Assembly (NCBI RefSeq): GCF_024172085.1
Contig: NZ_JAMZDZ010000001.1
Coordinates: forward strand, 5,518,001 to 5,582,000
Source of the DNA: Hamadaea flava
GTDB lineage: Bacteria; Actinomycetota; Actinomycetes; Mycobacteriales; Micromonosporaceae
Reading direction: 5' to 3'
DNA: 64,000 bases
Each line of letters opens with the position of its first letter. Within the stretch, counting starts at the first letter, position 1. The position numbers were made by a program, and so were the translations under genes. The notes below the pieces were generated by a model. The model did no database searches and had not been told where the DNA came from. It was given only the letters and a program-made list of their open reading frames with translations. Below are positions 38,502-47,217 of this stretch, one piece after another.

Positions 38502-38517
38502 GCAAACTGACGCAAAC
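38502..38517 (+). promoter_or_regulatory. Direct repeat GCAAAC-TGAC-GCAAAC before the DUF6459-like gene
   Basis: GCAAAC at 38502 and 38512, again 10 bases apart, with a partial third copy GCAAAG at 38496. Identical to the 38189 site except one base in the spacer. It lies 59 bases before the next start codon. TTGACA/TGTCAA (38459/38478) forms an additional inverted repeat just upstream. Confidence 0.5.
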
Positions 38518-38575
38518 TGAGGGAACGCCGACAGCGGAACTCGGTAGGCGACTGAGGCGAAACGGAGGGTCTGCG

Positions 38576-39058
38576 ATGACTCCCGTGCACCGGCTGCTCC
38601 CGGCACCGGCCCACGAGCCGCCCTGCGCGGACGAGATCGCACCGGTGGCTGCGGCGGTCGCCGTAACCACCCCCGAGGAAGCGCTGCCGCTCGCCGCGCT
38701 CGTCGGCGCCTCTGGAGTCTGCCAGACCGCCGCGCGCCGTTTCCTGATGCTCTGCCTTGAGGTGTGCCAGGGCTTCCGGCCCAGCGCCCAGCTGGCGCGG
38801 ATCTGCCGCCCGGCCGAGGCCGTCCAGATCACCGAGGAGATCTCCCGCCTGGCCAAGCGCGTCGGCGAGCTGCGCCCGCGGAACGCCGCGCGTGGTGCCG
38901 CCGTCAAGCCCCGCCGCCTGCGCGTCTGCGAGCCGCGTCCGGGCATCGGCGAGGCTGCCGTCGTGCTGAACGCGCACGGCACGGTGATCGCGTTCGCCTT
39001 CCGCATCGAGCGGCAGGACGACGGAGCCTGGCTGGCTACCGCCGCCGTCCTGCTCTGA
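38576..39058 (+). CDS. Rv3235/DUF6459-like protein
   Basis: Protein of 160 residues, Ala/Arg/Pro-rich, with no signal peptide. The conserved core is ASGVCQTAARRFLMLCLEVCQGFRPSAQLARICRPAEAVQITEEI and the C-terminal LRVCEPRPGIGEAAVVLNAHGTVIAFAFRIERQDDGAWLATA. It matches what I remember of the Rv3235 family, encoded near secA in actinobacteria; function unknown. The ATG at 38576 follows AACGGAGGG, a good ribosome site. It is preceded by the GCAAAC repeat pair shared with the upstream HTH gene. Confidence 0.7.
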   Translation: MTPVHRLLPAPAHEPPCADEIAPVAAAVAVTTPEEALPLAALVGASGVCQTAARRFLMLCLEVCQGFRPSAQLARICRPAEAVQITEEISRLAKRVGELRPRNAARGAAVKPRRLRVCEPRPGIGEAAVVLNAHGTVIAFAFRIERQDDGAWLATAAVLL

Positions 39059-39080
39059 TTCCGCAACCGTCCAGCCGTCG

Positions 39081-39105
39081 AGCCCGTGGCCTCAGGCCGC
39101 GGGCT
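39081..39105. terminator. Bidirectional hairpin between convergent genes
   Basis: AGCCCGTGGCCT (39081-39092) pairs 11/12 with AGGCCGCGGGCT (39094-39105), with a one-base loop by strict count (opening to about 5 nt in practice). TTCTTG follows on the plus strand. It overlaps the last codons of the minus-strand gene. Confidence 0.5.
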
Positions 39106-40009
39106 TCTTGATGGTGCGGCCGTAGAGGATCAGCGACGCCAGCGCGCCGACGAAGAACACGACCAGCGCCTGGTTCGCCCGGTTCCCGTTGCCCCAGCCG
39201 AAGAGGACCTGGTCGTACTTGCTGAACGTGGTCGTCATGTCGATCAGCCAGGCGGCGCCGCCCCGGGTGAGGACCTCGCTGAGCCCGATGATCAGTCCGG
39301 GCAGCGCCCCGGCGAAGGCGTACGCCACGAAGACGATCCGGTTGTCCTTGATCGGGAGCGGGCCGCCCCGGCGTAGCAGGACGAAGGCCACGATGCCGGC
39401 GATGAGTCCCTGAACCAGTGCTTCTGTGACGCCGATGTAGCCCGAAGCGCTGTAGCGGGAGGCGACCGTCCCGTTGTCGCCGAAGAGCTTGAGCAACGGC
39501 TCGGAGAAGTGGCCGACGACGTAGCCGAGGACGATCACCGGCAACGTCACGATCAGCCCGGTCTGGAGCATGCGGACCGGTCGCAGTGCGCCGATGCCGC
39601 CACCGAGGAGCGCGGCGACCCCGATCGCGGCGGCGACCGCCGTCTCCAGACCGCGTTCGAGCCCGTAGCCGAGCAGGACCGTGCCGAACGCGAGTACGCC
39701 GACTGCCAGTCCGGTCCCGAAGCCCGCGAGGACTCGCGTACGCGTCCGGGCGATCCCGATGGTCGTCGCGAAGCCGGCGGCGATCCCGGCGAACACCGCC
39801 GCCTGCACCAGGGCGGGGAGCGAGAGCGCGGCCGTGCTCAGGGCCACGTCACCGGAGCTGCCGTGCAGCGTCCCGCGGGCGACCGCGAGGGTGACCGCGA
39901 GCCAGACCAGGCCGACGGCCGCGAGCGCCGTGGGTACGCCGGTCTTGATCGCGGTGGTGTCCTGCGCGCTCTTGGCGGGGGCACGGTCGGCGATGCCGGT
40001 CTTGGTCAT
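39092..40009 (-). CDS. Unknown polytopic membrane protein
   Basis: A 305-residue protein with about eight hydrophobic helices starting near residue 28 (ALAAVGLVWLAVTLAVA). Distinct soluble-looking stretches are HFSEPLLKLFGDNGTVASRYSASGYIG (about 167-193) and TRGGAAWLIDMTTTFSKYDQVLFGWGNGNRANQALV (about 250-285), which probably sit outside. I do not recognise the family. ATG at 40009 follows AAGGAGATTCC on the minus strand. It lies alone between the DUF6459-like gene and pruA; no neighbour suggests a role. Confidence 0.65.
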   Translation of the reverse strand: MTKTGIADRAPAKSAQDTTAIKTGVPTALAAVGLVWLAVTLAVARGTLHGSSGDVALSTAALSLPALVQAAVFAGIAAGFATTIGIARTRTRVLAGFGTGLAVGVLAFGTVLLGYGLERGLETAVAAAIGVAALLGGGIGALRPVRMLQTGLIVTLPVIVLGYVVGHFSEPLLKLFGDNGTVASRYSASGYIGVTEALVQGLIAGIVAFVLLRRGGPLPIKDNRIVFVAYAFAGALPGLIIGLSEVLTRGGAAWLIDMTTTFSKYDQVLFGWGNGNRANQALVVFFVGALASLILYGRTIKKPAA

Positions 40010-40170
40010 GGAATCTCCTTGATGAGGGGCGGCCCAAGCGTATCGACCCGGGCTAAGGGAGACGGATGGCGGTTGTCACACGGGCGTCCGGGACCCGATG
40101 TAAGGAACGAACGGGCATGCGAGGATGTATGCGAGACCTTGCCACCGCAGCCAACGTCTGGGAGCACACC

Positions 40171-41799
40171 ATGGATGCCCTGTTCGTCACGCCGGAACCC
40201 CGGAACGAACCAGTGCGCGACTACGCGCCCGGCAGCCCCGAACGGGCCGCCCTCGAGAGCCGGCTGACCGAGCTGGCCGCCGAGCGGGTGGATCTGACGA
40301 TGACCGTCGACGGGCAGCAGCGTATGGCGGGCGGAGAGGCGATCGATGTCGTCCAGCCGCACAAGCATGCGCACGTGCTGGGAGTCACCCACAATGCGAC
40401 TAACGCCGACGCGGTGGCGGCGGTGACGGCGGCGAAGAAGGCCGCCCCGATGTGGCGTGAACTCTCCTTCGAAGACCGCGCCGGGATCTTCCTGAAGGCG
40501 GCGGAGCTGCTGGCCGGACCCTGGCGCAGCACGCTCAACGCCGCCACGATGCTCGGCCAGTCGAAGACGGCGTACCAGGCCGAGATCGACGCGGCCTGTG
40601 AGCTGATCGACTTCCTCCGGTTCAACGTCCACTTCGGCCACAAACTCCTCGGTGAGCAGCCGAACTCGTCGGCCGGGATCTGGAACCGCTTCGACCACCG
40701 CCCGCTCGAGGGCTTCGTCTACGCCGTGACGCCGTTCAACTTCACCGCGATCGCGGGCAACCTGCCGATGTCGCCGGCGCTGATGGGCAACACCGTGGTG
40801 TGGAAGCCGGCGCACACCCAGCAGTTCGCGGCCCACTACATCATGCGCCTGTTCGAGGCCGCCGGCCTGCCGCCCGGCGTGATCAACATGGTGACCGGCG
40901 ACGGGATCGCCGTCTCCGACGTGACGCTCAGCGACCCGGACCTGGCCGGCATCCACTTCACCGGATCCACCCGGGTGTTCCAGCACCTGTGGCGGACCGT
41001 CGGCGAGAACATCGAGAAGTACCGGTCCTACCCGCGGATCGTCGGCGAGACCGGCGGTAAGGACTTCGTCGTCGCTCACCCGAGCGCCGACCCGAAGGCA
41101 TTGGCCACCGCCCTCGTCCGGGGCGCGTTCGAGTACCAGGGGCAGAAGTGCTCGGCGGCCTCGCGGGCGTACGTGCCGCGATCGCTCTGGGACGGGGGCG
41201 TACGCGACGAGCTGGCCGCCACGACCGACGCCCTGACCTATGGCGACGTCACCGATCTGAGCAACTTCGGCGGCGCGGTGATCGACGCCCGGGCCTTCGC
41301 CAAGCACAAGAACGTGCTGGAGCTGGTGGCCAAGGACGACGCCTGCACCGTCATCGCCGGTGGCACCTGCGACGACAGCGTCGGCTACTTCGTCCGGCCG
41401 ACCGTCGTGGCATGCTCCGACCCGACCCACGAGATCTTCACGACCGAGTACTTCGGCCCGATCCTGGCCGTCTACGTCTACGACGACGCCGACTTCGAGG
41501 CGACCGTACGCCAGGCCGAGAGCGTCGCGCCGTACGCGCTGACGGGTTCGATCTTCGCGACCGACCGGCGGGTCATCGAGTGGGCGTCGAAGGAGCTGCG
41601 CTTCGCCGCCGGCAACTTCTACATCAACGACAAGCCGACCGGCGCGGTCGTCGGCCAGCAGCCGTTCGGCGGAGCCCGGGCGTCGGGCACCAACGACAAG
41701 GCGGGCTCCTGGCAGAACCTCGTGCGGTGGATGTCGCCGCGAACGATCAAGGAGACGTTCGTCCCGCCGACGGATTACCGCTATCCCCACATGGGGTGA
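40171..41799 (+). CDS. pruA: L-glutamate gamma-semialdehyde dehydrogenase (P5C dehydrogenase)
   Basis: Monofunctional 1-pyrroline-5-carboxylate dehydrogenase of 542 residues, the second step of proline breakdown to glutamate. Motifs: GFVYAVTPFNFTAIAGNLPMSPALMGNTVVWKPA, IHFTGSTRVFQHLW, RIVGETGGKDFVVAHPSAD, the nucleophile in GAFEYQGQKCSAASRAYVP, and C-terminal NFYINDKPTGAVVGQQPFGGARASGTNDKAG, the P5CDH signature. The ATG at 40171 follows GGGAGCACACC; the upstream extension is non-coding. The proline dehydrogenase partner gene is not in this window. Confidence 0.93.
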   Translation: MDALFVTPEPRNEPVRDYAPGSPERAALESRLTELAAERVDLTMTVDGQQRMAGGEAIDVVQPHKHAHVLGVTHNATNADAVAAVTAAKKAAPMWRELSFEDRAGIFLKAAELLAGPWRSTLNAATMLGQSKTAYQAEIDAACELIDFLRFNVHFGHKLLGEQPNSSAGIWNRFDHRPLEGFVYAVTPFNFTAIAGNLPMSPALMGNTVVWKPAHTQQFAAHYIMRLFEAAGLPPGVINMVTGDGIAVSDVTLSDPDLAGIHFTGSTRVFQHLWRTVGENIEKYRSYPRIVGETGGKDFVVAHPSADPKALATALVRGAFEYQGQKCSAASRAYVPRSLWDGGVRDELAATTDALTYGDVTDLSNFGGAVIDARAFAKHKNVLELVAKDDACTVIAGGTCDDSVGYFVRPTVVACSDPTHEIFTTEYFGPILAVYVYDDADFEATVRQAESVAPYALTGSIFATDRRVIEWASKELRFAAGNFYINDKPTGAVVGQQPFGGARASGTNDKAGSWQNLVRWMSPRTIKETFVPPTDYRYPHMG

Positions 41800-41877
41800 C
41801 CTCTTCCGTCACCTCCTCGGGGCTACGCTGCGCGATCACGCAGGTCCGCCGGGGTGACGTCACCCCCGATGTTGTCC

Positions 41878-41913
41878 ACAGCCCTCGCCGGGCGATTGAC
41901 CGGCGAGGGCTGT
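41878..41913 (+). terminator. Hairpin after pruA overlapping the next gene's ribosome site
   Basis: Perfect 14-bp arms, ACAGCCCTCGCCGG (41878-41891) with 41900-41913, 8-nt loop. The right arm contains GAGGG, the apparent ribosome-binding site of the GTG at 41917. Confidence 0.7.
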
Positions 41914-41916
41914 GCC

Positions 41917-44163
41917 GTGAAAGTGGGCGACGTGACCGATGACGTTCTGCTGCACTGGCTCGCCGAGATGGACCGCGACCGGCTGGCCGGTCTGCTGCGA
42001 CTGCGGCCGGGTCTGCTCGGGCTGGATCCGTCCGGTGCGGTGGACTCGTTGGCGGAGTTGGCCGGCCGGCTGGCCGAGCCCGAGTCGGCGAGCGAGGCGC
42101 TCTCCGGCATGCCGACGCCGGTGTTGCAGGTCGCCGAGGCGGCCGCGGTGCTCGGGCCTGGCCCCGTGCCCCGGGACGGGCTGGCCGCCCTGCTCGGGTT
42201 GGCCGACGACGATCCCAGCCTGGCGACGGCGTTGGAGCGGCTGGAGCAGATCGGCGTACTGGTGCCGTGTGGTGGGCTGCTGGTAGCCCCGGCCGACCTC
42301 CGGCTGGTGTTCCGGGAGCCGCTCCGGCTCGGCCCACCCGCCGCCGAGGTGCTGCATCCGTTGACCGCACCGCAGTTGACAGCCATCGCGCACGCCCTGG
42401 GGCTGCCGGCCGCCCGGCGTACGCGGGCCGACACGATGGCGTCGTTGCTGGACTTCTTCGCCGATGCCGACCGCGTCCGGCAGCTCGTCGCGCAGGCTCC
42501 CGAGGCGACGAAGGCGTTGCTGGAAGGCATCGCCGTCCGAGGTGTGCAGCCGCCCTACGGCGTGCTGCTGGACGCGTACGCCTCCGCGGCGCGCGAGGTG
42601 ATCTGGGCGGAGGAGCGGGGACTGCTGACCAGGTTGCACGGCTGGGGCTACGCGCTGCAGATGCCGTCGGAGGTCGGATTGGCCGTGCGCGGCCCGGCGT
42701 ACCGGGCGCCGTTCTCCGCCGAACCGCCGGCAGTGCCCACTGTAGAGATTCCGAGTGGGCTGCCGGAGCGGGAGGCAACCGCCGCGCTGACCGCCGCGAT
42801 CGACCACGTCATCGGGGTGGTCGACGCCTGCGATCAGCACCCGGTGGCGCTCCTCAAAGCGGGCGGCGTCGGCGTACGCGAGGTCCGGCGGCTGGCCAAG
42901 CGGCTGGACGTCGCGGAGCAGGAGACCCGGTTGTGGCTGGAGATCGCGGGTGAGCTGGGCCTGATCCTCGCCATGGACGCCGCTGAGGCCGCCGTGCTCG
43001 TGACCGAGGAGTTCGACACGTTTCGCCGGCTGTCCCCGGCCGAGCAGGCCGATCGGATCGTGCACGCCTGGCTGACCGTCGGCGCGTTGCCGACCTGGCT
43101 GCCGCCGGAGGGCCGGCAGGAGCCGCCGTTGTCCTATTTCGCCGGTGGGCCGCTGCCCGCGTTGCGGCTGACCGTGCTCGGGGTCGCCGGGCAGACCCTC
43201 ATCGACGTCGACGGCGAACCCCGTGGTCTGTCCGACTTCGCGGACCTGGCGGCGGCGGTGCGATGGTTCGCGCCCGTGCTGTCGGCCGATCTGGCCGACG
43301 GCGTACTGGAGTCGCTGTGGTCGGAGGCCCGGTCGCTCGGGCTCGTCGCGCACAACGCCCCGACGAGGGTGGGACTGGCCGTGTTGGCGACGGCCGATCC
43401 CGAGTGCCCCGTCCGAACCGCGGCCGAACAGCTGCTCAGCCCGGCCAGCGCGGCCGGGATCTTCCAGGCCGACCTGACCGTGGTCGTCCCGGGCAGCCCC
43501 TCGGCGGAACTCGCCGATCTGCTCGACGCCACCGCCGATCGGGAGGGCCGGGGCGCGGCCTCGGTGTGGCGGTTCAGCGCCGCCTCGGTCCGCCGGGCGC
43601 TGGACGACGGGATGAGCCCGGAGGAACTGGAGAAGGCGTTGACGGGGGTGTCGCAGTCCGGCGAACTGCCGCAACCGTTGCGCTACCTGATCGGCGACCT
43701 CGCGCGGCAGCACGGTGCCGTTCGCGTACGCGCGGCCGGCTGTGTCATCCGGTCGGCCGACGACGCCTTGCTGGCCGAGGTGGCGGCGACGAGCCGGCTG
43801 CGGGACCTGGGATTGTGGCAGCCCGCCGCGGGGGTGCTGATCTCCTCGGCGGCGGCCGACGAAACGCTGCGGCGATTGCGTGAGGCCGGGTTCGCCCCGG
43901 TGGAGGAGGGAGACCACGGGGAGGTGAAGGTGAGCCACCGGCCGGTCCGCCGCGTCACCGCGCCCGAGCGGATGGCCGCCGCCGCGCTGGAGCTGCCGGA
44001 GGTGTCGAACTGGAGTCTGGCCGACCCGGAGGAGCTGGCGGACCGGTTGCTGACCCAACCGTCCGCCGGCTCCGCCGAGGGCCACCGGCACCAGTCGCGC
44101 CGCCCCGAGGCGGACGATCTCGAAGAGATCGCCTACCTGGAGCGGCTGTTCAAAATGGAGTGA
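41917..44163 (+). CDS. Helicase-associated protein, XPB/Ssl2 N-terminal-like
   Basis: A 748-residue protein related to mycobacterial Rv0862c, annotated as helicase-associated or helicase C-terminal-like although no Walker motifs are present. It is Leu/Ala-rich and helical, with HTH-like repeats (LLHWLAEMDRDRLAGLLRLRPGLL; PAARRTRADTMASLLDFFAD) and a C-terminal XPB-like domain (LGLWQPAAGVLISSAAADETLRRLREAGFAPV, ending EEIAYLERLFKM). The XPB helicase itself is not adjacent here. GTG 41917 is chosen for the GAGGG seven bases upstream; GTG 41932 is an alternative. The ORF could start at 41854, but that would run through the pruA terminator. Its 3' end overlaps the convergent kinase gene by 31 bases. 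Confidence 0.75.
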   Translation: MKVGDVTDDVLLHWLAEMDRDRLAGLLRLRPGLLGLDPSGAVDSLAELAGRLAEPESASEALSGMPTPVLQVAEAAAVLGPGPVPRDGLAALLGLADDDPSLATALERLEQIGVLVPCGGLLVAPADLRLVFREPLRLGPPAAEVLHPLTAPQLTAIAHALGLPAARRTRADTMASLLDFFADADRVRQLVAQAPEATKALLEGIAVRGVQPPYGVLLDAYASAAREVIWAEERGLLTRLHGWGYALQMPSEVGLAVRGPAYRAPFSAEPPAVPTVEIPSGLPEREATAALTAAIDHVIGVVDACDQHPVALLKAGGVGVREVRRLAKRLDVAEQETRLWLEIAGELGLILAMDAAEAAVLVTEEFDTFRRLSPAEQADRIVHAWLTVGALPTWLPPEGRQEPPLSYFAGGPLPALRLTVLGVAGQTLIDVDGEPRGLSDFADLAAAVRWFAPVLSADLADGVLESLWSEARSLGLVAHNAPTRVGLAVLATADPECPVRTAAEQLLSPASAAGIFQADLTVVVPGSPSAELADLLDATADREGRGAASVWRFSAASVRRALDDGMSPEELEKALTGVSQSGELPQPLRYLIGDLARQHGAVRVRAAGCVIRSADDALLAEVAATSRLRDLGLWQPAAGVLISSAAADETLRRLREAGFAPVEEGDHGEVKVSHRPVRRVTAPERMAAAALELPEVSNWSLADPEELADRLLTQPSAGSAEGHRHQSRRPEADDLEEIAYLERLFKME

Positions 44164-45122
44164 CGGGCCGCCGCCTTCGCCGCCGGGGACGCTCCGAGCG
44201 CGTCCAGCCCCAGCAGGACAGCGCCCGTCACCGGGGCCGCGTCCAGCACCGTCGGCCGGGCGCGCGGCACCTCCACGGCCAGTCCGGCCACAACGGCCTC
44301 GTGCAGCATCGGGTGCCGTGCGCGCAGGACCCCGCCGCCGAGGACGACGTCCACCGGCCGGTTGCGCAGCCCGAGCCGACCCGCCGCCACCGAAGCCAGG
44401 GACACGATCTCCTCGGCTTGACGCTGCACGACGCAGGCCGCGACGCCGTCGCCGCCGGCCGCCACCTCGAACAGGATCGGGGTCAGCTCGGTCAGCCGGT
44501 CGCCGGGGATGTCCCCGAAGTGCAGGGCGATCCCGACGTCCTCCACTGTCGGCAAGCCGAAGTGCCGCGCGACGGCGTCCACCAACGCCGTACCCGGGCC
44601 GCGCCCGTCCTCGCCGCGTACGGCGTGCCATAGGGCCAGCTGCGCAAGGTGGTGGCCGCCGCCCCAGTCGCCGGAGACCGGGCCGAGCGCCGGGAAGCGG
44701 GCGTACGCCCCGGCTTCGGTGCGGCCTAGGCAGTTGATGCCGGCCCCGCAGACCACGGCGATGGCGTCGGGATGATCCGTGCCCGCCCGCAGCAGCGCGA
44801 ACAGGTCGTTGTCGACGCGGTGCTCGACCGCCCAGCCCGCCTCGCCGACCGCCGCCATCAAGGTGGCGACCTCCACCGGCAGGTCTGCCCCGGCGAGGTA
44901 GATCTCGGCGCGGTCGAGCGGAACGTCCGGGGCCAGTCCGGCCTCCTTGCGTACGCGCTGGACCAGGTCGCCCAGCAGCGCGATCGTCCCCGGTACGCCG
45001 ATGTTGTGCGGGGACGAGGTCGGGCCGCGTACCGCCGCCAGCACGGTGCCGTCGCCGTCGGCGAGGATCACGTCGGTCTTGGAGTTGCCGCCGTCGACCG
45101 CGACCAGGAGCGGGGCGCTCAC
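44133..45122 (-). CDS. BadF/BadG/BcrA/BcrD-type sugar kinase, N-acetylglucosamine kinase-like
   Basis: ASKHA-fold kinase of 329 residues. Phosphate-1 loop: LLVAVDGGNSKTDVILAD at the N terminus; VVCGAGINCLGR and GPVSGDWGGGHHLAQLALW in the middle; the adenosine loop VDVVLGGGVLRARHP near the C terminus. This is the family of GlcNAc kinases and related sugar kinases. The GTG at 45122 overlaps the GH4 stop by four bases (GTGA), so it is coupled to a 6-phospho-beta-glucosidase and a sugar ABC transporter. It may phosphorylate the imported sugar, possibly a disaccharide, for GH4. Confidence 0.8.
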   Translation of the reverse strand: MSAPLLVAVDGGNSKTDVILADGDGTVLAAVRGPTSSPHNIGVPGTIALLGDLVQRVRKEAGLAPDVPLDRAEIYLAGADLPVEVATLMAAVGEAGWAVEHRVDNDLFALLRAGTDHPDAIAVVCGAGINCLGRTEAGAYARFPALGPVSGDWGGGHHLAQLALWHAVRGEDGRGPGTALVDAVARHFGLPTVEDVGIALHFGDIPGDRLTELTPILFEVAAGGDGVAACVVQRQAEEIVSLASVAAGRLGLRNRPVDVVLGGGVLRARHPMLHEAVVAGLAVEVPRARPTVLDAAPVTGAVLLGLDALGASPAAKAAARHSILNSRSR

Positions 45123-46372
45123 GCGTCGGCCCAGTTCAGGTACGCGTGGTTGGCCGCGAGCAGTCGGTCGGTGAGCTTCTCGGCGAGGTCGTGCTGCCCG
45201 ACGAGCGGATGGGCGAGCAGCGCGTGGTAGACGCGGTGGCGTCCACCTTGGATGGCCGCTGCGACGGCCAACTCCTCGTACGCGCTGACGTGCGAGATGA
45301 GCCCGCGCTGGGACGGTTCGAGCCACCCCCGTGGTTCGGGTGCGGGGCCGTCCGGCGTCACCGGCGCGGTCACCTCGACGACGGTCTCGTCCGGCAGGAA
45401 CGGCAGGGTGCCCCGGTTGCGGACGTTGACCGAATGGAACCCCCGTACGCCGTGCAGTGACTGCAACAGTCCCAGGGCTGCCTCGGAGTAGAACGCCCCG
45501 CCCCGTTTGGCGAGCAGCTCCGGTTTCGTCACGAGCTTCGGGTCGGCGTACATGGCGAGCAGGTCGCGTTCGATCTCGGCGACTGCCTGACCCCGGGTCT
45601 GCGTACCGCGTGCCGCCGCGACTTCTTCGTCGTGGTGGTAGAAGTACCGCAGGTAGTACGAGGGGATCGCACGCTGGGCGGCGACGAGATCGGCTGGGAA
45701 GCCGATGTCCTCGGCCAGCCGATCGAGCTTGTCGTCGAGGACTTCGGGCAGTACATCCACCCCGTTGACGTGTGCGGCCCGCACCCAGGTCAAGTGGTTC
45801 AGCCCGAAGTGGTCCAGGCGTACCGTCTCGGGGTCGACGGCGTAGTGGGCGGCGATCCGGCGCTGGACGCCGATGGCGACGTTGCACAGGCCCACCGCGC
45901 GATGGCCGGCGTCCAGCAGCGCCCGGGTCATGATGCCCACCGGGTTGGTGAAGTTGACGATCCAGGCGTGCGGCCGGGCCAATCGCCGGGCCTGCTCCGC
46001 GATGTCGAGAACCACTGGCACCGTGCGCAACGCCTTCGCCAGCCCGCCCGCGCCGGTGGTCTCCTGCCCCACGCAGCCGCATTCCAGCGGGAAGGTCTCG
46101 TCGCTGGTCCGGGCGGCCTGCCCGCCGACGCGGAGCTGGATGAGCACCGCGTCGGCGTCGCTGAGCCCGGCGACGGGATCGCTCGTCCAGGTCACCCGGC
46201 CCGGGTGACCGAGATGGGCGAAGATGCGCGCCGCGAAGGCGCCCACCACGCCGAGCCGGTCCGCGGCTGGGTCGATCAGCGCCAGTTCGGTGACGGGCAG
46301 CCCGATCCGGGCCACCCCGTCCACCAGCTCCGGGGTATAGGTCGACCCTCCGCCGACCACTGCGATCTTCAT
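45119..46372 (-). CDS. GH4 6-phospho-beta-glucosidase
   Basis: NAD- and Mn-dependent glycosidase of family GH4, 417 residues. The N-terminal Rossmann motif is KIAVVGGGSTYTPEL; metal-site residues Cys163 (GLCNVAIG) and His193 (DHFGLNHLTWV) are present, as is the family stretch RVGGQAARTSDE. The enzyme cleaves 6-phospho-beta-glucosides by a redox-elimination mechanism. The usual CNVP motif of this subgroup reads CNVA here. Start ATG 46372 directly follows the permease stop (1-base gap). No PTS gene is nearby, so the phosphorylated substrate probably comes from the adjacent kinase. Confidence 0.88.
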   Translation of the reverse strand: MKIAVVGGGSTYTPELVDGVARIGLPVTELALIDPAADRLGVVGAFAARIFAHLGHPGRVTWTSDPVAGLSDADAVLIQLRVGGQAARTSDETFPLECGCVGQETTGAGGLAKALRTVPVVLDIAEQARRLARPHAWIVNFTNPVGIMTRALLDAGHRAVGLCNVAIGVQRRIAAHYAVDPETVRLDHFGLNHLTWVRAAHVNGVDVLPEVLDDKLDRLAEDIGFPADLVAAQRAIPSYYLRYFYHHDEEVAAARGTQTRGQAVAEIERDLLAMYADPKLVTKPELLAKRGGAFYSEAALGLLQSLHGVRGFHSVNVRNRGTLPFLPDETVVEVTAPVTPDGPAPEPRGWLEPSQRGLISHVSAYEELAVAAAIQGGRHRVYHALLAHPLVGQHDLAEKLTDRLLAANHAYLNWADA

Positions 46373-46373
46373 G

Positions 46374-47195
46374 TCAACCTTTCACTCCGGTGAGCGTCAC
46401 GCCTTGCACGAACGCCTTCTGCGCGAAGAAGAACAGCACGATGACCGGAACCATCGTGATGAGCGTCGCGGCGCTGACGAGGTGCCATTCCACGTGGTGC
46501 AGCGTCCGGAAGGAGGCCAGCGCCAGCGAGATGGTCCAGTTGTCGGCGTTCTCGTTGGTGTAGAGCAACGGGCCGTAGTAGTCGTTCCAGGCATAGAAGA
46601 ACTGGAACATCGCGGCGGCGGCGATGCCCGGCCGGGCCATCGGCAGCACCACCTTCAGCAGGGTCCGCCACTCGCCGCAGCCGTCGATCCGGGCCGCGTC
46701 CAGGTACTCGTCCGGAATGGTCACGAGGAACTGGCGCAATAGGAAGATCGAGAAGGCGTCGCCCAGCAGCATCGGCAGGATCAGCGGCCACAGCGTGCCG
46801 GTCAGATGGCCGTTCGCCCAGAGCATGTACACCGGAACCGTGGTCACCTGCGGCGGCAGCATCATCATGCAGATGATCAGGGTCATCATCAGGTTGCGGC
46901 CGCGCCAGCGCAGCTTCGCCAAGGCGTACGCGGCCGGGACGCTCGACAGCAGCATCGCACCGGTGGCGAGCCCGGCGTACATCGCCGTGTTCCCGAGGTA
47001 TTTCAGCAGCGGCGTCTTCGAGAAGACCTCCGCGTAGTTCTCGGGATGCCAGGAATGCGGCCACAGATCGGAGGTGAAGGTCTGGTTGCTGGTCATCAGC
47101 GAGGTGAGGGCCAGGAAGAGCACCGGCGCGAGGAACATCGCCGACAAGGCGAGCGCGATGCTGTGCTTGGCCACGAAGATCAGCGCCCGGTTCAT
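46374..47195 (-). CDS. Carbohydrate ABC transporter permease (MalG-like)
   Basis: Inner-membrane permease of 273 residues with six helices and the EAA loop EYLDAARIDGCGEWRTLLKVVLPMARPG, of the CUT1 family. I chose ATG 47195 because GGAGGA stands 5 bases upstream; the frame extends to 47228 but that would cover the ribosome site and overlap the other permease gene. It pairs with the MalF-like permease. The ATPase is missing from this operon, as usual for actinobacteria, which share an MsiK-type ATPase encoded elsewhere. Confidence 0.88.
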   Translation of the reverse strand: MNRALIFVAKHSIALALSAMFLAPVLFLALTSLMTSNQTFTSDLWPHSWHPENYAEVFSKTPLLKYLGNTAMYAGLATGAMLLSSVPAAYALAKLRWRGRNLMMTLIICMMMLPPQVTTVPVYMLWANGHLTGTLWPLILPMLLGDAFSIFLLRQFLVTIPDEYLDAARIDGCGEWRTLLKVVLPMARPGIAAAAMFQFFYAWNDYYGPLLYTNENADNWTISLALASFRTLHHVEWHLVSAATLITMVPVIVLFFFAQKAFVQGVTLTGVKG

Positions 47196-47217
47196 CGATC
47201 TCCTCCGGTACTGAGAC

